A DNA stretch of 64,000 bases from Clostridium sp. OF09-36 (GCF_003481985.1 NZ_QUMD01000014.1:19811-83810), one strand, 5' to 3'. Counted from the first letter of the stretch, positions 7,476 to 16,409 are shown. Made by a program: numbers and translations. Notes: generated by a model from the sequence alone, not told the origin.

Positions 7476-8648
7476 ATGCTGAGTGATTTTTCATGGGACA
7501 TGACCGGATACATACCAAAACACGCTGTCAATCCGCACGGTGACGGCATCATTCCTTATGCGGCAGAGCGCATCTTCCAACTGGAACCGGAGCCTCCAGC
7601 GGTGGGCAATCTGAACGAATATATCCTGTCTGCCTTGCAGGAAAAGAATTTGATATATTTCTCATTCTTCCTACACCACTACGAGCCGCAACTTAACAAG
7701 CGCATCAAAGACTTTCTCGGTGTGGATGGCGGCGATCTGTACGACACAGACCGATTTATAGATATAAAGCTCTCCTGCCGGGAGCAAATGCTCCAAAAGC
7801 TGATGGACTATGATCCTGCCAAGGGTGCGAAGTATGCTACATACATTTTTCCATTCATTCGGGATGCTATGCTACGTTTTCGCATGGGAGAAGAAAAATG
7901 GTCGGTATCCTCCCTGACCAATTACAAAATGGTGCGGTCAATGGCTTGGCTCTACCATAACAGCAAGGATGCAGTCAGCGAATTTGCCAAGAAGTACAAC
8001 TGTGATCTTGCCCTTGCGGAAGAATATCTGAAAGTTGTCCGTGGCATCCGCAATCAGCAGCCTTTCTATGTGACAGACGAGGACGGCGAGGAAACCGACG
8101 AAGATGTTGCCCTTGATGATACTTGGAACTATGCCGACATTCTCTGGAACGGCATACAGGCGGAAAAGGTGCAGCGGGCTTTTGAGAAACTGAACTACCG
8201 GGAGCAGACCTTGCTTGAAAAGCGGCTGGCAATCTGCATGACCTGTGGGCGTGTCGGCTCATGGAAAGGTCGTCCCACCTTTGAGGAACTTGCAGTTATG
8301 TTCGAGGGCAGCACAGCCAGCGGTGCAGAGCGAGCCTACCGGAAAGCGGTGGACAGGCTGACGGAATTATTGGTTGCCGAGGGCGCAATCCATGCTGTCC
8401 GGCTGAAACAGAAGTCCAAAACCAAGCGCAAAAAGAAAATTGCCGCCGCAATCTACGAATACCAGGCAGACTGCGACGGCGAATGGGGCGAGATTTCCTT
8501 GGATTTTGAAAACGGCACAGCGGAGATTATCCGACTTGCCGATTGGGATACCATGAAAACAAACCGCTTTGCCAACAAGGTAATATCCTACCTTTTGAGC
8601 TGCGAGAATGAGAAGCTGCCAAAGGAAACTACAGTAGCGTTTGAATAA
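7476..8648 (+). CDS. Sigma-70-like protein of the mobile element
   Basis: This 390-residue protein resembles RNA polymerase sigma-70 factors. A region-2-like part lies at about residues 105-150 (YDPAKGAKYATYIFPFIRDA), followed by a region-3/4-like part (LNYREQTLLEKRLAIC, then FEELAVMF and ERAYRKAVDRL). A lysine-rich linker (KQKSKTKRKKKIA) and an added C-terminal domain of about 75 residues follow, which is not usual for sigma factors. The start has an excellent AGGAGG site 6 bases upstream. It could direct transcription of element genes when the element is induced. The sigma relation is fairly clear; whether it is an active sigma is not. Confidence 0.65.
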   Translation: MLSDFSWDMTGYIPKHAVNPHGDGIIPYAAERIFQLEPEPPAVGNLNEYILSALQEKNLIYFSFFLHHYEPQLNKRIKDFLGVDGGDLYDTDRFIDIKLSCREQMLQKLMDYDPAKGAKYATYIFPFIRDAMLRFRMGEEKWSVSSLTNYKMVRSMAWLYHNSKDAVSEFAKKYNCDLALAEEYLKVVRGIRNQQPFYVTDEDGEETDEDVALDDTWNYADILWNGIQAEKVQRAFEKLNYREQTLLEKRLAICMTCGRVGSWKGRPTFEELAVMFEGSTASGAERAYRKAVDRLTELLVAEGAIHAVRLKQKSKTKRKKKIAAAIYEYQADCDGEWGEISLDFENGTAEIIRLADWDTMKTNRFANKVISYLLSCENEKLPKETTVAFE

Positions 8649-8733
8649 GCTTATAAATATTAAAAATCATTTCTTTTGACACAGAGAATACAAATCGGTG
8701 TTGTACAGTAAGGGCGAAAGGAGGAAAAGTATT

Positions 8734-9405
8734 ATGAACAGTAAGATTTTGATTGTAGAAGATGAGGCCAAGTTGCGGGAAATCCTGTGTGACTATTTCA
8801 GCAGCAAGGGAGAACTGCCTGTTGAAGCAAGCAACGGAATACAGGCGCTTGAGCTGATTGATGAAAATGAATTTGACGCAGTTTTGCTTGACATTATGAT
8901 GCCGGAGCTTGATGGGCTTTCTGTCTGCCGTGCTGTGCGCAGAACAAACGATGTTCCTATCATTTTCCTCACAGCCCTTTCCGACGAGGAGGACAAACTG
9001 CTGGGTTATGAACTCGGTGCAGATGATTATGTGACGAAGCCATTCACCATGTCTGTCCTTTATGCAAAAACTATGGCGCTCATCAAGCGTAATCAGCGCA
9101 GTGTCCTTGCCGGTGACCGGATGGAGGTCAGCGGGATCACTCTGGAGCTGACTGCAGGCAGAGCTTATGCTGGAGGCAAGGAAGTCTTTTTGACGCCGAA
9201 GGAGTTTGCTCTCCTTCGCTGCCTGATGCAGAATAAAAACCTTGTCATGAGCCGTGAGCAACTTCTGGTTAAGTGCTGGGGTTACGACTACGAGGGCGAA
9301 TCTCGGGCTGTAGATACCCATATTAAGCGATTGAGAGAAAAACTTGGCGACTATGCCGAATGCATCAAGACCGTTATTAAGGCGGGTTATAGATTGGAGG
9401 GGTGA
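8734..9405 (+). CDS. OmpR/VanR-family response regulator
   Basis: This 223-residue cytoplasmic regulator has a receiver domain (VEDE near the N-terminus, phospho-acceptor Asp in LLDIMMPELDG, Thr in FLTALSDEE, Lys in YVTKPF) and a C-terminal winged helix of the OmpR type (EFALLRCL through VDTHIKRLREKLG, ending GYRLEG). ATG at 8734 has the site AAAGGAGGAAAAGT; an upstream in-frame codon lacks one. The kinase gene starts 3 bases after its stop, so they are one operon. The pair resembles VanRS-like systems common on Tn1549-type elements, but no vancomycin resistance genes are present. Confidence 0.92.
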   Translation: MNSKILIVEDEAKLREILCDYFSSKGELPVEASNGIQALELIDENEFDAVLLDIMMPELDGLSVCRAVRRTNDVPIIFLTALSDEEDKLLGYELGADDYVTKPFTMSVLYAKTMALIKRNQRSVLAGDRMEVSGITLELTAGRAYAGGKEVFLTPKEFALLRCLMQNKNLVMSREQLLVKCWGYDYEGESRAVDTHIKRLREKLGDYAECIKTVIKAGYRLEG

Positions 9406-9407
9406 CG

Positions 9408-11632
9408 ATGAAAAAAATCTCCAAAGGCTATCGGATTGCATCAGCTCTTTTCCTAATCTGGGCGATTGTTGATTTCCGCAATTATGCAACAATCGGGAAA
9501 GACCTTGTAGCTTATTATTCTGGTGAAAGCATTATTTGGGAATTAGTACAGGATAAACTGTTTCAAGGAATTGTAAAGGTTGTTTTGGCTGTCGCCATCA
9601 TCGTGGTTGGTCTAATCAGAGCAAGGAAAAAGAAACAGCGTACCGCTCTGACAGCTATTACTTGCCTACTTTCCCTCGCATTGTTTGTAATTTGGGGAGC
9701 AGGAATGTTCTGCTTGACCTCCGTTACTGCTGAGTATGCCGCCACAAGATATCTAAATGGCTATCGCGATTTTGCATCTACCATGCAACTCGAAGCTTTG
9801 AACACTGGTTGGGGAAAGGTTTTGATTCCAGTTATGCGAACTACGATGCAAATCGCCGGTGGGAGGCGGTAGACGACGGCGGACATGCAGATACTTTTTA
9901 TGGTGCGAGATTTATAGTTGGTGAAGATGATGAATTTCTAAAGCGGCCAAACAGCAACAAGGTATATTCTGCTACTGCTGTTTATGATGCAGGAGGAAAT
10001 CTTCTTGAATGTAGTTGGTCGGATTTCTTTTACTTCGAGTATTTGACAGAAAACCAATGGGATAATCGAGAGGAAAGATCCGGGAATAATGCCCGTGCTT
10101 TCTTTGATAGAGAAATGCTTACTGAGAAAGGTAAGGAGATACTCAGCAACAGCGTTCTGACATTCGATGCTGCCGCAATGCGCTTTACCGGGACTTTTGA
10201 TGGTGTCGAGTTCACACCCATCAAAATTGAATATATCGATTGGGACGAATTCCAGCATGCCTTAGATTCAAAGGGAAGTGGTCAGTATACCGTTTCCGGC
10301 ATCGTAGAGGATTACGATCTTCAATGGAACACCATGTACGAAGATGCCTCTGACGCTTTATCCAGTGAGGACGTTGTTGTATTCTACTCTGATTGGTTTG
10401 ATGTTTGCTATAATGAGATATCTCCTGCTTTTTCGTACAAAGGAACAGACTATGAAAATGTAGCTTCCCTTGTTGCCAAACTTGGACCGGAACTGGCTGC
10501 CGGAGCAAAGAATTTGACTTTCTACGATGGCCTTGACCTTTTAATCCCAAGTGTGAACTACTGTCACAGCTTCGATGGAGAAACCTATTATGACCCATAC
10601 TATTATGGGGAGGCTGCCTATGCAGAAGAAGCGCCTGATCTCCATTTTTATACCGTGAGTGTCGTGTACTGCTCTCCTTGGCGCACCGCATTTGGCGAAC
10701 TGAGCGTTGTGTACTTAATTACACTTCTTATTGCAGTGGCACTTGTGTTCGTATTACGCTCCATAATAAAAAATCATTTAATCCAACCTGTCCTATCGGT
10801 TGGAGAAGCGCTGATGAGCGAAGAAGAGAAGAACTACCTATATCCGGAAATGTCAAAAGCTTGGTATGAAAGCAAGTTGCTACAAGAGGGTTTCGCCAAG
10901 CATAGCGATAAGAGCCGGATGCAAAGAAACGAGATTACACGCTTGAACACGGCACTTGAGTATGCAAAAGCAGCTGAGGAAAACCGTCGTCAGATGACCT
11001 CTAATATTGCCCATGAACTGAAGACTCCGCTGGCGGTGATTCACAGCTATGCAGAGGGACTGAAGGAACACATTGCAGAAGACAAACGTGATAAGTATGT
11101 GGATGTGATCCTTGCGGAAGCCGAGCGAACGGACGGTATGGTTTTGGAGATGCTGGATTTGTCCAGACTTGAAGCGGGTAAAGTGAAGCTCTCACGGGAT
11201 GAGTTTTCGCTTGCCGATCTTACGAAAGCCATCTTCGAGAAACTCCAAATGGCGGCAGAGGCAAAGGAACTGCAGATCAGCTACGAGTTCCCGGAGCAAA
11301 GCACCATCGTTGCGGACGAGAATCGAATTGCACAGGTGGTTGAGAATTTTGCGACCAATGCAGTCAAGTACACCCCCGCCGGTGGCAGTGTCACAGTACG
11401 GATTCAGAACAATCGTGGTAAAACCACATTCTCCATCGAAAATGACAGCAAGCCTCTTTCCGCAGAAGCTTTGGCTAAAGTATGGGACACTTTCTATCGA
11501 GTTGATGAATCCCGCTCCGGAGGCGGCACGGGGCTTGGTCTTGCTATTGCGAAGAATATCGTGGAACTGCACGGCGGCAAGTGTTCTGTCCGAAACACGA
11601 AGACGGGTGTGGAGTTCCAGTTTACAATTTAA
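9408..11632 (+). pseudogene. Sensor histidine kinase, interrupted by one frameshift
   Basis: This is the membrane sensor kinase partner of the upstream regulator. Transmembrane segments lie near residues 8-25, 50-68 and 77-99. An extracytoplasmic part, another transmembrane segment near 10690-10760, and the kinase core (HELKTPLAVIHSY with the phospho-His, N box ENFATNAVKY, G box GGGTGLGLAI) follow. The first frame stops at 9870-9872, while the rest continues in the -1 frame from about 9811. The GGGG at 9811-9814 needs one extra G to restore a single 742-residue frame (WGKGFDSSYANYD). The exact heptamer G GGA AAG also lies at the joint, so programmed slippage is formally possible. Other breaks in this window of the same kind favour sequence error or decay. 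Confidence 0.85.
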
Positions 11633-11653
11633 AACCTTGTTAGAAACAACACG

Positions 11654-11680
11654 GCCCACCGATCATTTTGACCGGTGGGC
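11654..11680. terminator. Hairpin between convergent genes
   Basis: GCCCACCG (11654-11661) pairs perfectly with CGGTGGGC (11673-11680) around an 11-base loop. It lies just after the kinase stop and before the end of the convergent DUF6061 gene, so it probably ends transcription from one or both sides. There is no long U-run on either strand. Confidence 0.6.
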
Positions 11681-11699
11681 TGCGCTATGTTTATTCAGT

Positions 11700-11945
11700 T
11701 CAATCCATCAACTGATGTTCCGATACGCCTTGCACAAACCGTTCTAAATCACCGCCAAACACAAGCTGTGCATATTCCAGCGGCTTGTTGTAGATTAGCC
11801 AGTCCAGCTCCGACCGCTGATACATATTATCGGCAACCTCATTCTCCACGGCAATCGTGTCAATCGCAATCATGCTGCCATCTGCAAATTTCAGCTCCAC
11901 ACAGGCGTTATCCATGTTGAACTCACAAGAAATCAATCTATCCAT
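11700..11945 (-). CDS. DUF6061-type small protein
   Basis: This 81-residue acidic protein resembles the DUF6061 family, which is found beside recombinases in clostridial elements. Its pattern (CEFNMDNACVELKFADGS, then ENEVADNMYQRSELDWLI, then PLEYAQLVFGGDLERFV) suggests a small mixed alpha-beta fold. Function unknown. It starts after AGGTTTCTT, 24 bases downstream of the serine recombinase stop, and is probably cotranscribed with it. Confidence 0.65.
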   Translation of the reverse strand: MDRLISCEFNMDNACVELKFADGSMIAIDTIAVENEVADNMYQRSELDWLIYNKPLEYAQLVFGGDLERFVQGVSEHQLMD

Positions 11946-11969
11946 AAGAAACCTCCATTCTGCGGGATG

Positions 11970-13919
11970 TTAGATCATCCCAAAATATTTGAATGCTTCT
12001 CGGATTGCTTTCTCTTTTTCTGGTGGACACTGGGGCTGTCTGGAATCCTCGGATTTCGGCAGATTATAGTTTTTGCCTACCTCAATCCCGCATTTCCGCT
12101 TAATCTGTGAGATATAGAGGTTGGACACCTTTAACCCGGTATGCTCCAACACATACTCCTTGATCTGCGGATAGGTAGCTCCATCTTGGAACTCTGACAT
12201 ATCCATATCTTCCAAAGAGAACTCAACCCGAATCTTTTTCGAGTCGACCTCGCCCTTGGAAAGCAAGACAACCGTCTCAACGGTATTCCCTTTGTCCCAC
12301 AAAAGCTCCGTAACTTCCCCGCCATCCTTGAACACCGGAAAATTCAGACCAATCCGCTTTAGCGGATATTCAGACTCGTCATTCCTGTAAATTTCAATTT
12401 CCTTAATCAAGGCTGTGACCACATTTCTCTTTTCTTCGTCATTTATTATATTATAAACGCAGTCGAAGTTCACCATGATTTTGTAAATATTCTCAAGAGT
12501 AATTGCCTGCTGCTTAATTGCATCTCGCCGAAGTCTGGCATCTTCGATTTTTTCCTCCAGCTCAACAATGACATCATATAGGGAATCTAACCGCAAGGTC
12601 ATATCATGGAGCTTTCGTTCCCGATATTTTGCATCAGCAGGGAGACTGTCAATTTCCCGTTCCAATCTTGTTTTATTCAGATCAACTTCCTTCAGCTTTG
12701 CCTGATAGCCCTCCAGTTCTTTATCCACTGCTTTCGTGTCAATCTGAACGCCAATCCGTTTTTTAATGGCTTGGGCATATTCCTCATTCCTTACGATCTC
12801 ACGAATTGCCTCAATGACCATCGGTTCAATATCGGTCTTTTTCAGCATCGCCTTATATTCACAATGCTTCCCCCGGACCATCCTATTCCGACTACATACA
12901 TAATAGTAAATTTCTTTGTAAGTGCCATCTTTATTTGTCCATGCGTGTTTATTCGTATACATGGGACTTCCACAAACCGGGCATTTCAGCAGACCGGATA
13001 ACAAATGAACTCGATCTCGCCCAATTTTTGACGGTTGCTTTACTCCGGTTCTAAGACGCTTGGCATGAGCCTTTTCCCATACCTCCTCACTAACGATTCC
13101 TTTATGCTGTCCCTCTGTCAGAATGTAATCGTCATTTCTTTTCATCTGGTAATCGTTTTTTGTGCCTTTGACTTTTTCCTTCGTTCTCCGTCCATAAGCA
13201 ATTTTACCGCAATAAACCGGGTTATCCAATATCAGTTTAATAAAATGTCCTGTCCAATCCTCTAATGTGCCATTCTGCCTCGGAATTTTCCGTATACCTT
13301 GTAAGTTCAACTGATTCGCAATACCACCCAAACCGATTTCCGATGAAGTATATAATTCAAAAATCTTCCGTATTGCCACAGCCTCTGTTTCTTCAATCAT
13401 CAGCTTGTTATCTTCCAGTGTATATCCGTAGGGAGCAAAGCCACCATTCCATCCACCCTGCCGTGCCTTTTCGCGCCGCCCGTTCATCGTCTGCTCGATA
13501 ATATTCTCACGCTCAATCTCAGCCACAGCAGATAGTACAGAAATCAAAAGTTTTCCGCTTGTCTGAGAGGAATCAATCCCTTCTTCTATGCAAATCAGAT
13601 TTACACCATAAGATTGAACCAACTCCAAAGAGTTAAGTATATCTGCTGCATTACGACCAAACCGTGACAGCTTATACACTAAAATATAGTCAATGTCCAA
13701 GCCATCCTCAATATCTCTGAGCATTTTTTGAAAGGCAGGCCGTCCCTCAATGGATTTACCGGATTTACCGGCATCTTCATAAGTATCAACAACGATCATT
13801 TCCTCACGATCCGCAAATCGTGTCAGCATATTTTTTTGACCTTCCAGGCTGTATCCGTCCACTTGCATCTCTGTGCTGACCCTCGGATACAAAACACAGC
13901 GTTTTCCATATCGGTTCAT
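11970..13919 (-). CDS. Large serine recombinase with extra C-terminal domain
   Basis: This complete 649-residue integrase/excisionase starts with a resolvase domain (YPRVSTEMQVDGYSLEGQ with the catalytic serine; YKLSRFGRNAADILNSL), continues with the recombinase domain (GGFAPYGYTLED; LDNPVYCGKIAYGRR), a zinc ribbon (CPVCGSPM and a later Cys pair around YYYVCSRNRM) and a coiled coil at about 400-480. After residue 570 there is an added module (YPQIKEYVLEHTGLKVSNLY, then QCPPEKEKAI), seen in other proteins of these elements and looking like a small winged-helix unit. It is about 100 residues longer than common Tn4451-type recombinases. It probably moves the ICE that includes the transfer genes further right, although element ends are not visible. 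Confidence 0.93.
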   Translation of the reverse strand: MNRYGKRCVLYPRVSTEMQVDGYSLEGQKNMLTRFADREEMIVVDTYEDAGKSGKSIEGRPAFQKMLRDIEDGLDIDYILVYKLSRFGRNAADILNSLELVQSYGVNLICIEEGIDSSQTSGKLLISVLSAVAEIERENIIEQTMNGRREKARQGGWNGGFAPYGYTLEDNKLMIEETEAVAIRKIFELYTSSEIGLGGIANQLNLQGIRKIPRQNGTLEDWTGHFIKLILDNPVYCGKIAYGRRTKEKVKGTKNDYQMKRNDDYILTEGQHKGIVSEEVWEKAHAKRLRTGVKQPSKIGRDRVHLLSGLLKCPVCGSPMYTNKHAWTNKDGTYKEIYYYVCSRNRMVRGKHCEYKAMLKKTDIEPMVIEAIREIVRNEEYAQAIKKRIGVQIDTKAVDKELEGYQAKLKEVDLNKTRLEREIDSLPADAKYRERKLHDMTLRLDSLYDVIVELEEKIEDARLRRDAIKQQAITLENIYKIMVNFDCVYNIINDEEKRNVVTALIKEIEIYRNDESEYPLKRIGLNFPVFKDGGEVTELLWDKGNTVETVVLLSKGEVDSKKIRVEFSLEDMDMSEFQDGATYPQIKEYVLEHTGLKVSNLYISQIKRKCGIEVGKNYNLPKSEDSRQPQCPPEKEKAIREAFKYFGMI

Positions 13920-13974
13920 AATTCATACCTCCAAAATTTACTTTTGGAAAATACCCTATGTAAAGCTGCGATTC

Positions 13975-14136
13975 TCACGCAGCTCCGTCAACCTCGCCCA
14001 GCACTCTCATACCATATTTCTCGATTATATGTGCCAGCGAAGTGATAAACGCTTCAAATTTTTGTTCCGCCAGACGTTCTTCTGACCGGATTTCATCTGA
14101 AGGAATCAATGCGCTTTTATTCTGGATATTCTCCAT
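13975..14136 (-). CDS. 53-residue KYGxxVL protein beside the recombinase
   Basis: This short gene begins at ATG 14136 with the strong site GGAGGTGA 6 bases upstream, and ends at 13975. Its core FITSLAHIIEKYGMRVLGEV matches the pattern of the small protein at 1598-1783 (VMSQMLQKYGHQVLDKL). Both lie with serine recombinases, which suggests one family of recombinase-associated peptides. No function is known. It is located 55 bases upstream of the recombinase start and is likely cotranscribed with it. Confidence 0.7.
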   Translation of the reverse strand: MENIQNKSALIPSDEIRSEERLAEQKFEAFITSLAHIIEKYGMRVLGEVDGAA

Positions 14137-14214
14137 TCAGAATCACCTCCGCAATTCCTAACGAAATTATAACTCTACTTGCACGGCCTGAAAATGATAC
14201 GCCTTTCGGCACTT

Positions 14215-14564
14215 TTATGTAATCCCCAGACTGCACAAGAGCGTCTTGTTTATGTTTTCCATGTCATCCTTGTTTAGATGACCAATATAGTTTTTTAACC
14301 TCGACTTGTCGATTGTTCTGATCTGTTCCAGCATAACAACAGATGGTTTCACCAAACCGCATCTGTCATTTAAGTGGTAATGCGTGGGGAACTTTCTGCT
14401 TTTTTTGCTTACACTGGTAATTGCTGCAATAATAATCGTAGGACTGAAACAATTTCCCACATTATTTTGAAGAATGAGTACAGGACGAGAGCCACTTTGT
14501 TCAGAGCCGATACCAGGCTTAAATCAGCCGAATATATGTCACCTCGATGGAATTTTTCAAACAT
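14215..14564 (-). pseudogene. PemK/MazF-family toxin, frameshifted
   Basis: This is an mRNA-interferase-type toxin. The first part, from ATG 14564 (site GGGAGGCGAGAG), reads MFEKFHRGDIYSADLS. The rest is in another frame: PGIGSEQSGSRPVLILQNN, then the conserved FSPTIIIAAITS and VMLEQIRTIDKSRL. The two join if one base is added to GG at 14516-14517 (AGCCT to AGCCCT on the coding strand), giving a normal-length toxin of about 116 residues. As written, the conserved C-terminal 81 residues could only be made from an internal start. No cognate antitoxin of the MazE type was found next to it. Confidence 0.85.
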
Positions 14565-15049
14565 CACTCTCGCCTCCCTAATATCTTAATACTTAAACAG
14601 CCGCACCAGTCTGAAAGAAATCTTCGGATAAAAACCTGGTGCGGCTACTGTTATTCTGTTCGGATTACTCGTCATATTTGCCACGCCCCCTGACGATGGG
14701 AACACAACAGGTCTCCGCTGGCGCGGCTGTCATAACTCCGCAGCATCGTTCGTATCGTGTGCCACAGGGTTCCCCCCAAGTCTTTGGCGGGCCGTGAGGA
14801 AGTATCTTTAAGCCCCCATGCAGTCATCGCGCCAGATCTGCCACAATCCGTTTTATGAAATCGTAGATCGCTCCGAAGCAGTTCTTTCATCACCTCCCTG
14901 ACTGCTCCATCTTCGCGGCGTTTCACATTCGCTCGTACATGAGTTATGTACCTGTTGTGCTGTCTATTCAGTTTTCAAAGATCTTGAGGTCACGAGGATA
15001 GCGTGTCCTTCTAATAACCGTGAGGCTTTGAGCCTTTCTTTCAGGGGCG
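14565..15049. other. Intergenic region with a 10-bp inverted repeat
   Basis: Between the toxin and the sigma factor I see no gene I can support. GCCGCACCAG (14600-14609) pairs with CTGGTGCGGC (14636-14645), a strong hairpin that may end transcription. A minus-strand frame from 14887 to 14672 has a GGAGG just before its ATG, but its translation is rich in Arg, Ser and Gly and matches nothing. The region may hold a regulatory RNA or a decayed small gene. Confidence 0.4.
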
Positions 15050-15473
15050 TTACAGACGATTTTTAAGGAAAGTCTCCATGTTCCGAGGCCGCGCTGTATA
15101 GATTCGCTGACCGATGCAACGCTGACTCCTTCGCTCTTGGCAATCGCTGATTCTGTCAGTCCCAGGAAGTAGTAAGCATAGATGCGCTTGGCCTGCTTGT
15201 CCGGCAGAGCGGCAATCGCAGCGTGAAGCTGCTCCATCGTCACTTTGCGCTCATACAGCTCACAAGGGGTCATGGAAACGAAAAGGGCATCATACTCAAT
15301 TCCGTCTCCGCGATCCAGAGAATAATGCGCCTTGTGGTAATATGTACGGCGGCGGTATGCGGCCTCCAGGCGGTCATGCTCTTTCATAACAGCGGCTACT
15401 TCATCAGGACCTCAATAATGTAATCGGTCTTATAAAAATCGGGATACTGCTCCCGCAGATTGATCTTGGTCAT
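15050..15473 (-). pseudogene. Element-type RNA polymerase sigma factor, two frameshifts
   Basis: This is a small sigma-70-related factor typical of Tn1549-like elements. Three frames join into one protein of about 140 residues: from ATG 15473 (site GGAGG) MTKINLREQYPDFYKTDYII; then, after adding one G to GG at 15407-15408, VPDEVAAVMKEHDRLEAAYR and the body with LHAAIAALPDKQAKRIYAYY; then, after adding one G at 15085, RGLRNMETFLKNRL and a stop at 15050. The region-4-like helix-turn-helix (LTESAIAKSEGVSVASVSES) is intact. As written, the N-terminal piece stops early and the tail is replaced by unrelated residues to 14968. It would regulate the recombination module. Confidence 0.85.
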
Positions 15474-15581
15474 AATTTCCTCCATTTCAGTTGTTAGGGA
15501 CAAAGGGCAACCGAAATGGCTATGGCGGAGAGCGACACCGGGGATGTTCGGGAAAATTCCCGTAAAATCGACAAAGAAAAA

Positions 15582-15610
15582 CGTCAGACGGCCTTAATAG
15601 CTGTCTGACG
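15582..15610 (-). terminator. Intrinsic terminator on the minus strand
   Basis: CGTCAGAC (15582-15589) pairs with GTCTGACG (15603-15610). On the minus strand the hairpin is followed directly by TTTTTCTTT, the layout of a Rho-independent terminator. It lies 37 bases after the small frame at 15648-15761, and so marks the end of a short transcript there. Confidence 0.7.
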
Positions 15611-15647
15611 CATTTTGTATAATATGTTGTACGATTGTGCGGATTAT

Positions 15648-15761
15648 TTACGCTTGATTGCGCGTGTCCGTGTGTATAATTTCTCTTTGGTAGGTCATTG
15701 ATTTTTTTAGGTAATCACCTACCTGAAAACCATAATTCTGCTGAAATAAATAACCGCCCAT
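15648..15761 (-). CDS. Possible 37-residue peptide with its own terminator
   Basis: A short frame from ATG 15761 encodes MGGYLFQQNYGFQVGDYLKK followed by a polar tail. GAGGAG stands 6 bases upstream of the ATG. The transcript would end at the terminator at 15582-15610. I know no family for it. The start codon region can be sealed in a stem (see the leader entry), which argues for regulated translation or, alternatively, for a small RNA rather than a peptide. It is divergent from the XRE regulator at 15962. Confidence 0.4.
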   Translation of the reverse strand: MGGYLFQQNYGFQVGDYLKKSMTYQREIIHTDTRNQA

Positions 15762-15818
15762 CGTAGACTCCTCAAACGGCAGTCACGGGCGGTAATGGAA
15801 ATATGCCCTGCCGTGAAA
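15753..15818 (-). promoter_or_regulatory. Structured leader with competing stems over a start codon
   Basis: On the minus strand ACCGCCC (15793-15787) can pair with GGGCGGT (15759-15753), which covers ATGGGCGGT, the start of the small frame. A competing stem, ACGGCAG (15814-15808) with CTGCCGT (15782-15776), encloses the first arm. TCACGG and CCGTGA in the same leader allow a third pairing. Mutually exclusive stems around a start codon suggest a riboregulator or attenuator. This is seen by eye, without folding energies. Confidence 0.4.
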
Positions 15819-15961
15819 GGCCGTTTTTTTTATTGGCCTCCCGTCAGCTTTTATGTATATTTTATCTTTCAAAGGTGCATGATAAACACATATCAATACG
15901 CGTGATTGGGTTATGGTAACTTCCTCTTACGCACGATAGAATGTAATAGAGGTGAACAATC

Positions 15962-16330
15962 ATGCCGGAAGATGTATTTGTGTATTTGGGACAGTGCCTC
16001 AGAGATGCAAGAGAAGAATGTGGACTGACCCAACAGGAGCTTGCGGATCAAACCGGCAGAGGGCTTCGTCATCTCCAGGACATTGAAAAGGGCAGGAAAA
16101 ATCCGTCTTACGATGTACTGGCATCCTTTATCAAGCGATTAGGCATTTCTGCTAATGAGCTGTTTTATCCTGACGCTTCGGAACAGGAAAAGCAAGTACA
16201 GCATTTCATGGGAAAGTTTCTGGCCTGTACCGAGGATGAGCGGCAGATTATCTTGAAAACACTGGATTGTATGGCGGAGCAGTTTATCAGCCGACGTTAC
16301 AAATCCTCCGATCCGCAAAATTATGAATAA
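15962..16330 (+). CDS. XRE-family transcriptional regulator
   Basis: This 122-residue DNA-binding protein has an N-terminal helix-turn-helix (LRDAREECGLTQQELADQTG, then LRHLQDIEKGRKNPSY) of the phage Cro/C1 type. The C-terminal part (about 75-115) is helical and may dimerise. The start follows AGAGGTGAACAATC. A strong terminator overlaps its stop. A similar regulator is encoded at 35678-36034, at the other end of the cargo, with the same start context and NPSY motif. It is probably the control switch of the element, acting on the divergent leader or the sigma gene (inference). Confidence 0.85.
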   Translation: MPEDVFVYLGQCLRDAREECGLTQQELADQTGRGLRHLQDIEKGRKNPSYDVLASFIKRLGISANELFYPDASEQEKQVQHFMGKFLACTEDERQIILKTLDCMAEQFISRRYKSSDPQNYE

Positions 16331-16369
16331 AACCAGCAGGGCAAAATGCAATTTGTTTCTGCTGGTTTT
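16329..16369. terminator. Strong bidirectional terminator
   Basis: AAAACCAGCAG (16329-16339) pairs perfectly with CTGCTGGTTTT (16359-16369). It follows the XRE gene and precedes the end of the convergent AraC gene. A/T runs on both sides allow termination from either direction. Confidence 0.85.
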
Positions 16370-16409
16370 ATTTTGCCTCCGGCAGTAGACGTAAATTTTC
16401 CTAGCCCAA

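Noticed and set aside
8734..11632. Vancomycin resistance regulators
   Set aside because: The pair is VanRS-like, but no vanH, vanA/B or vanX genes are present, so the resistance label is not supported.
14672..14887. Minus-strand frame with GGAGG near its ATG between toxin and sigma gene
   Set aside because: Composition is random-like and matches no family; kept only as a note in the intergenic entry.
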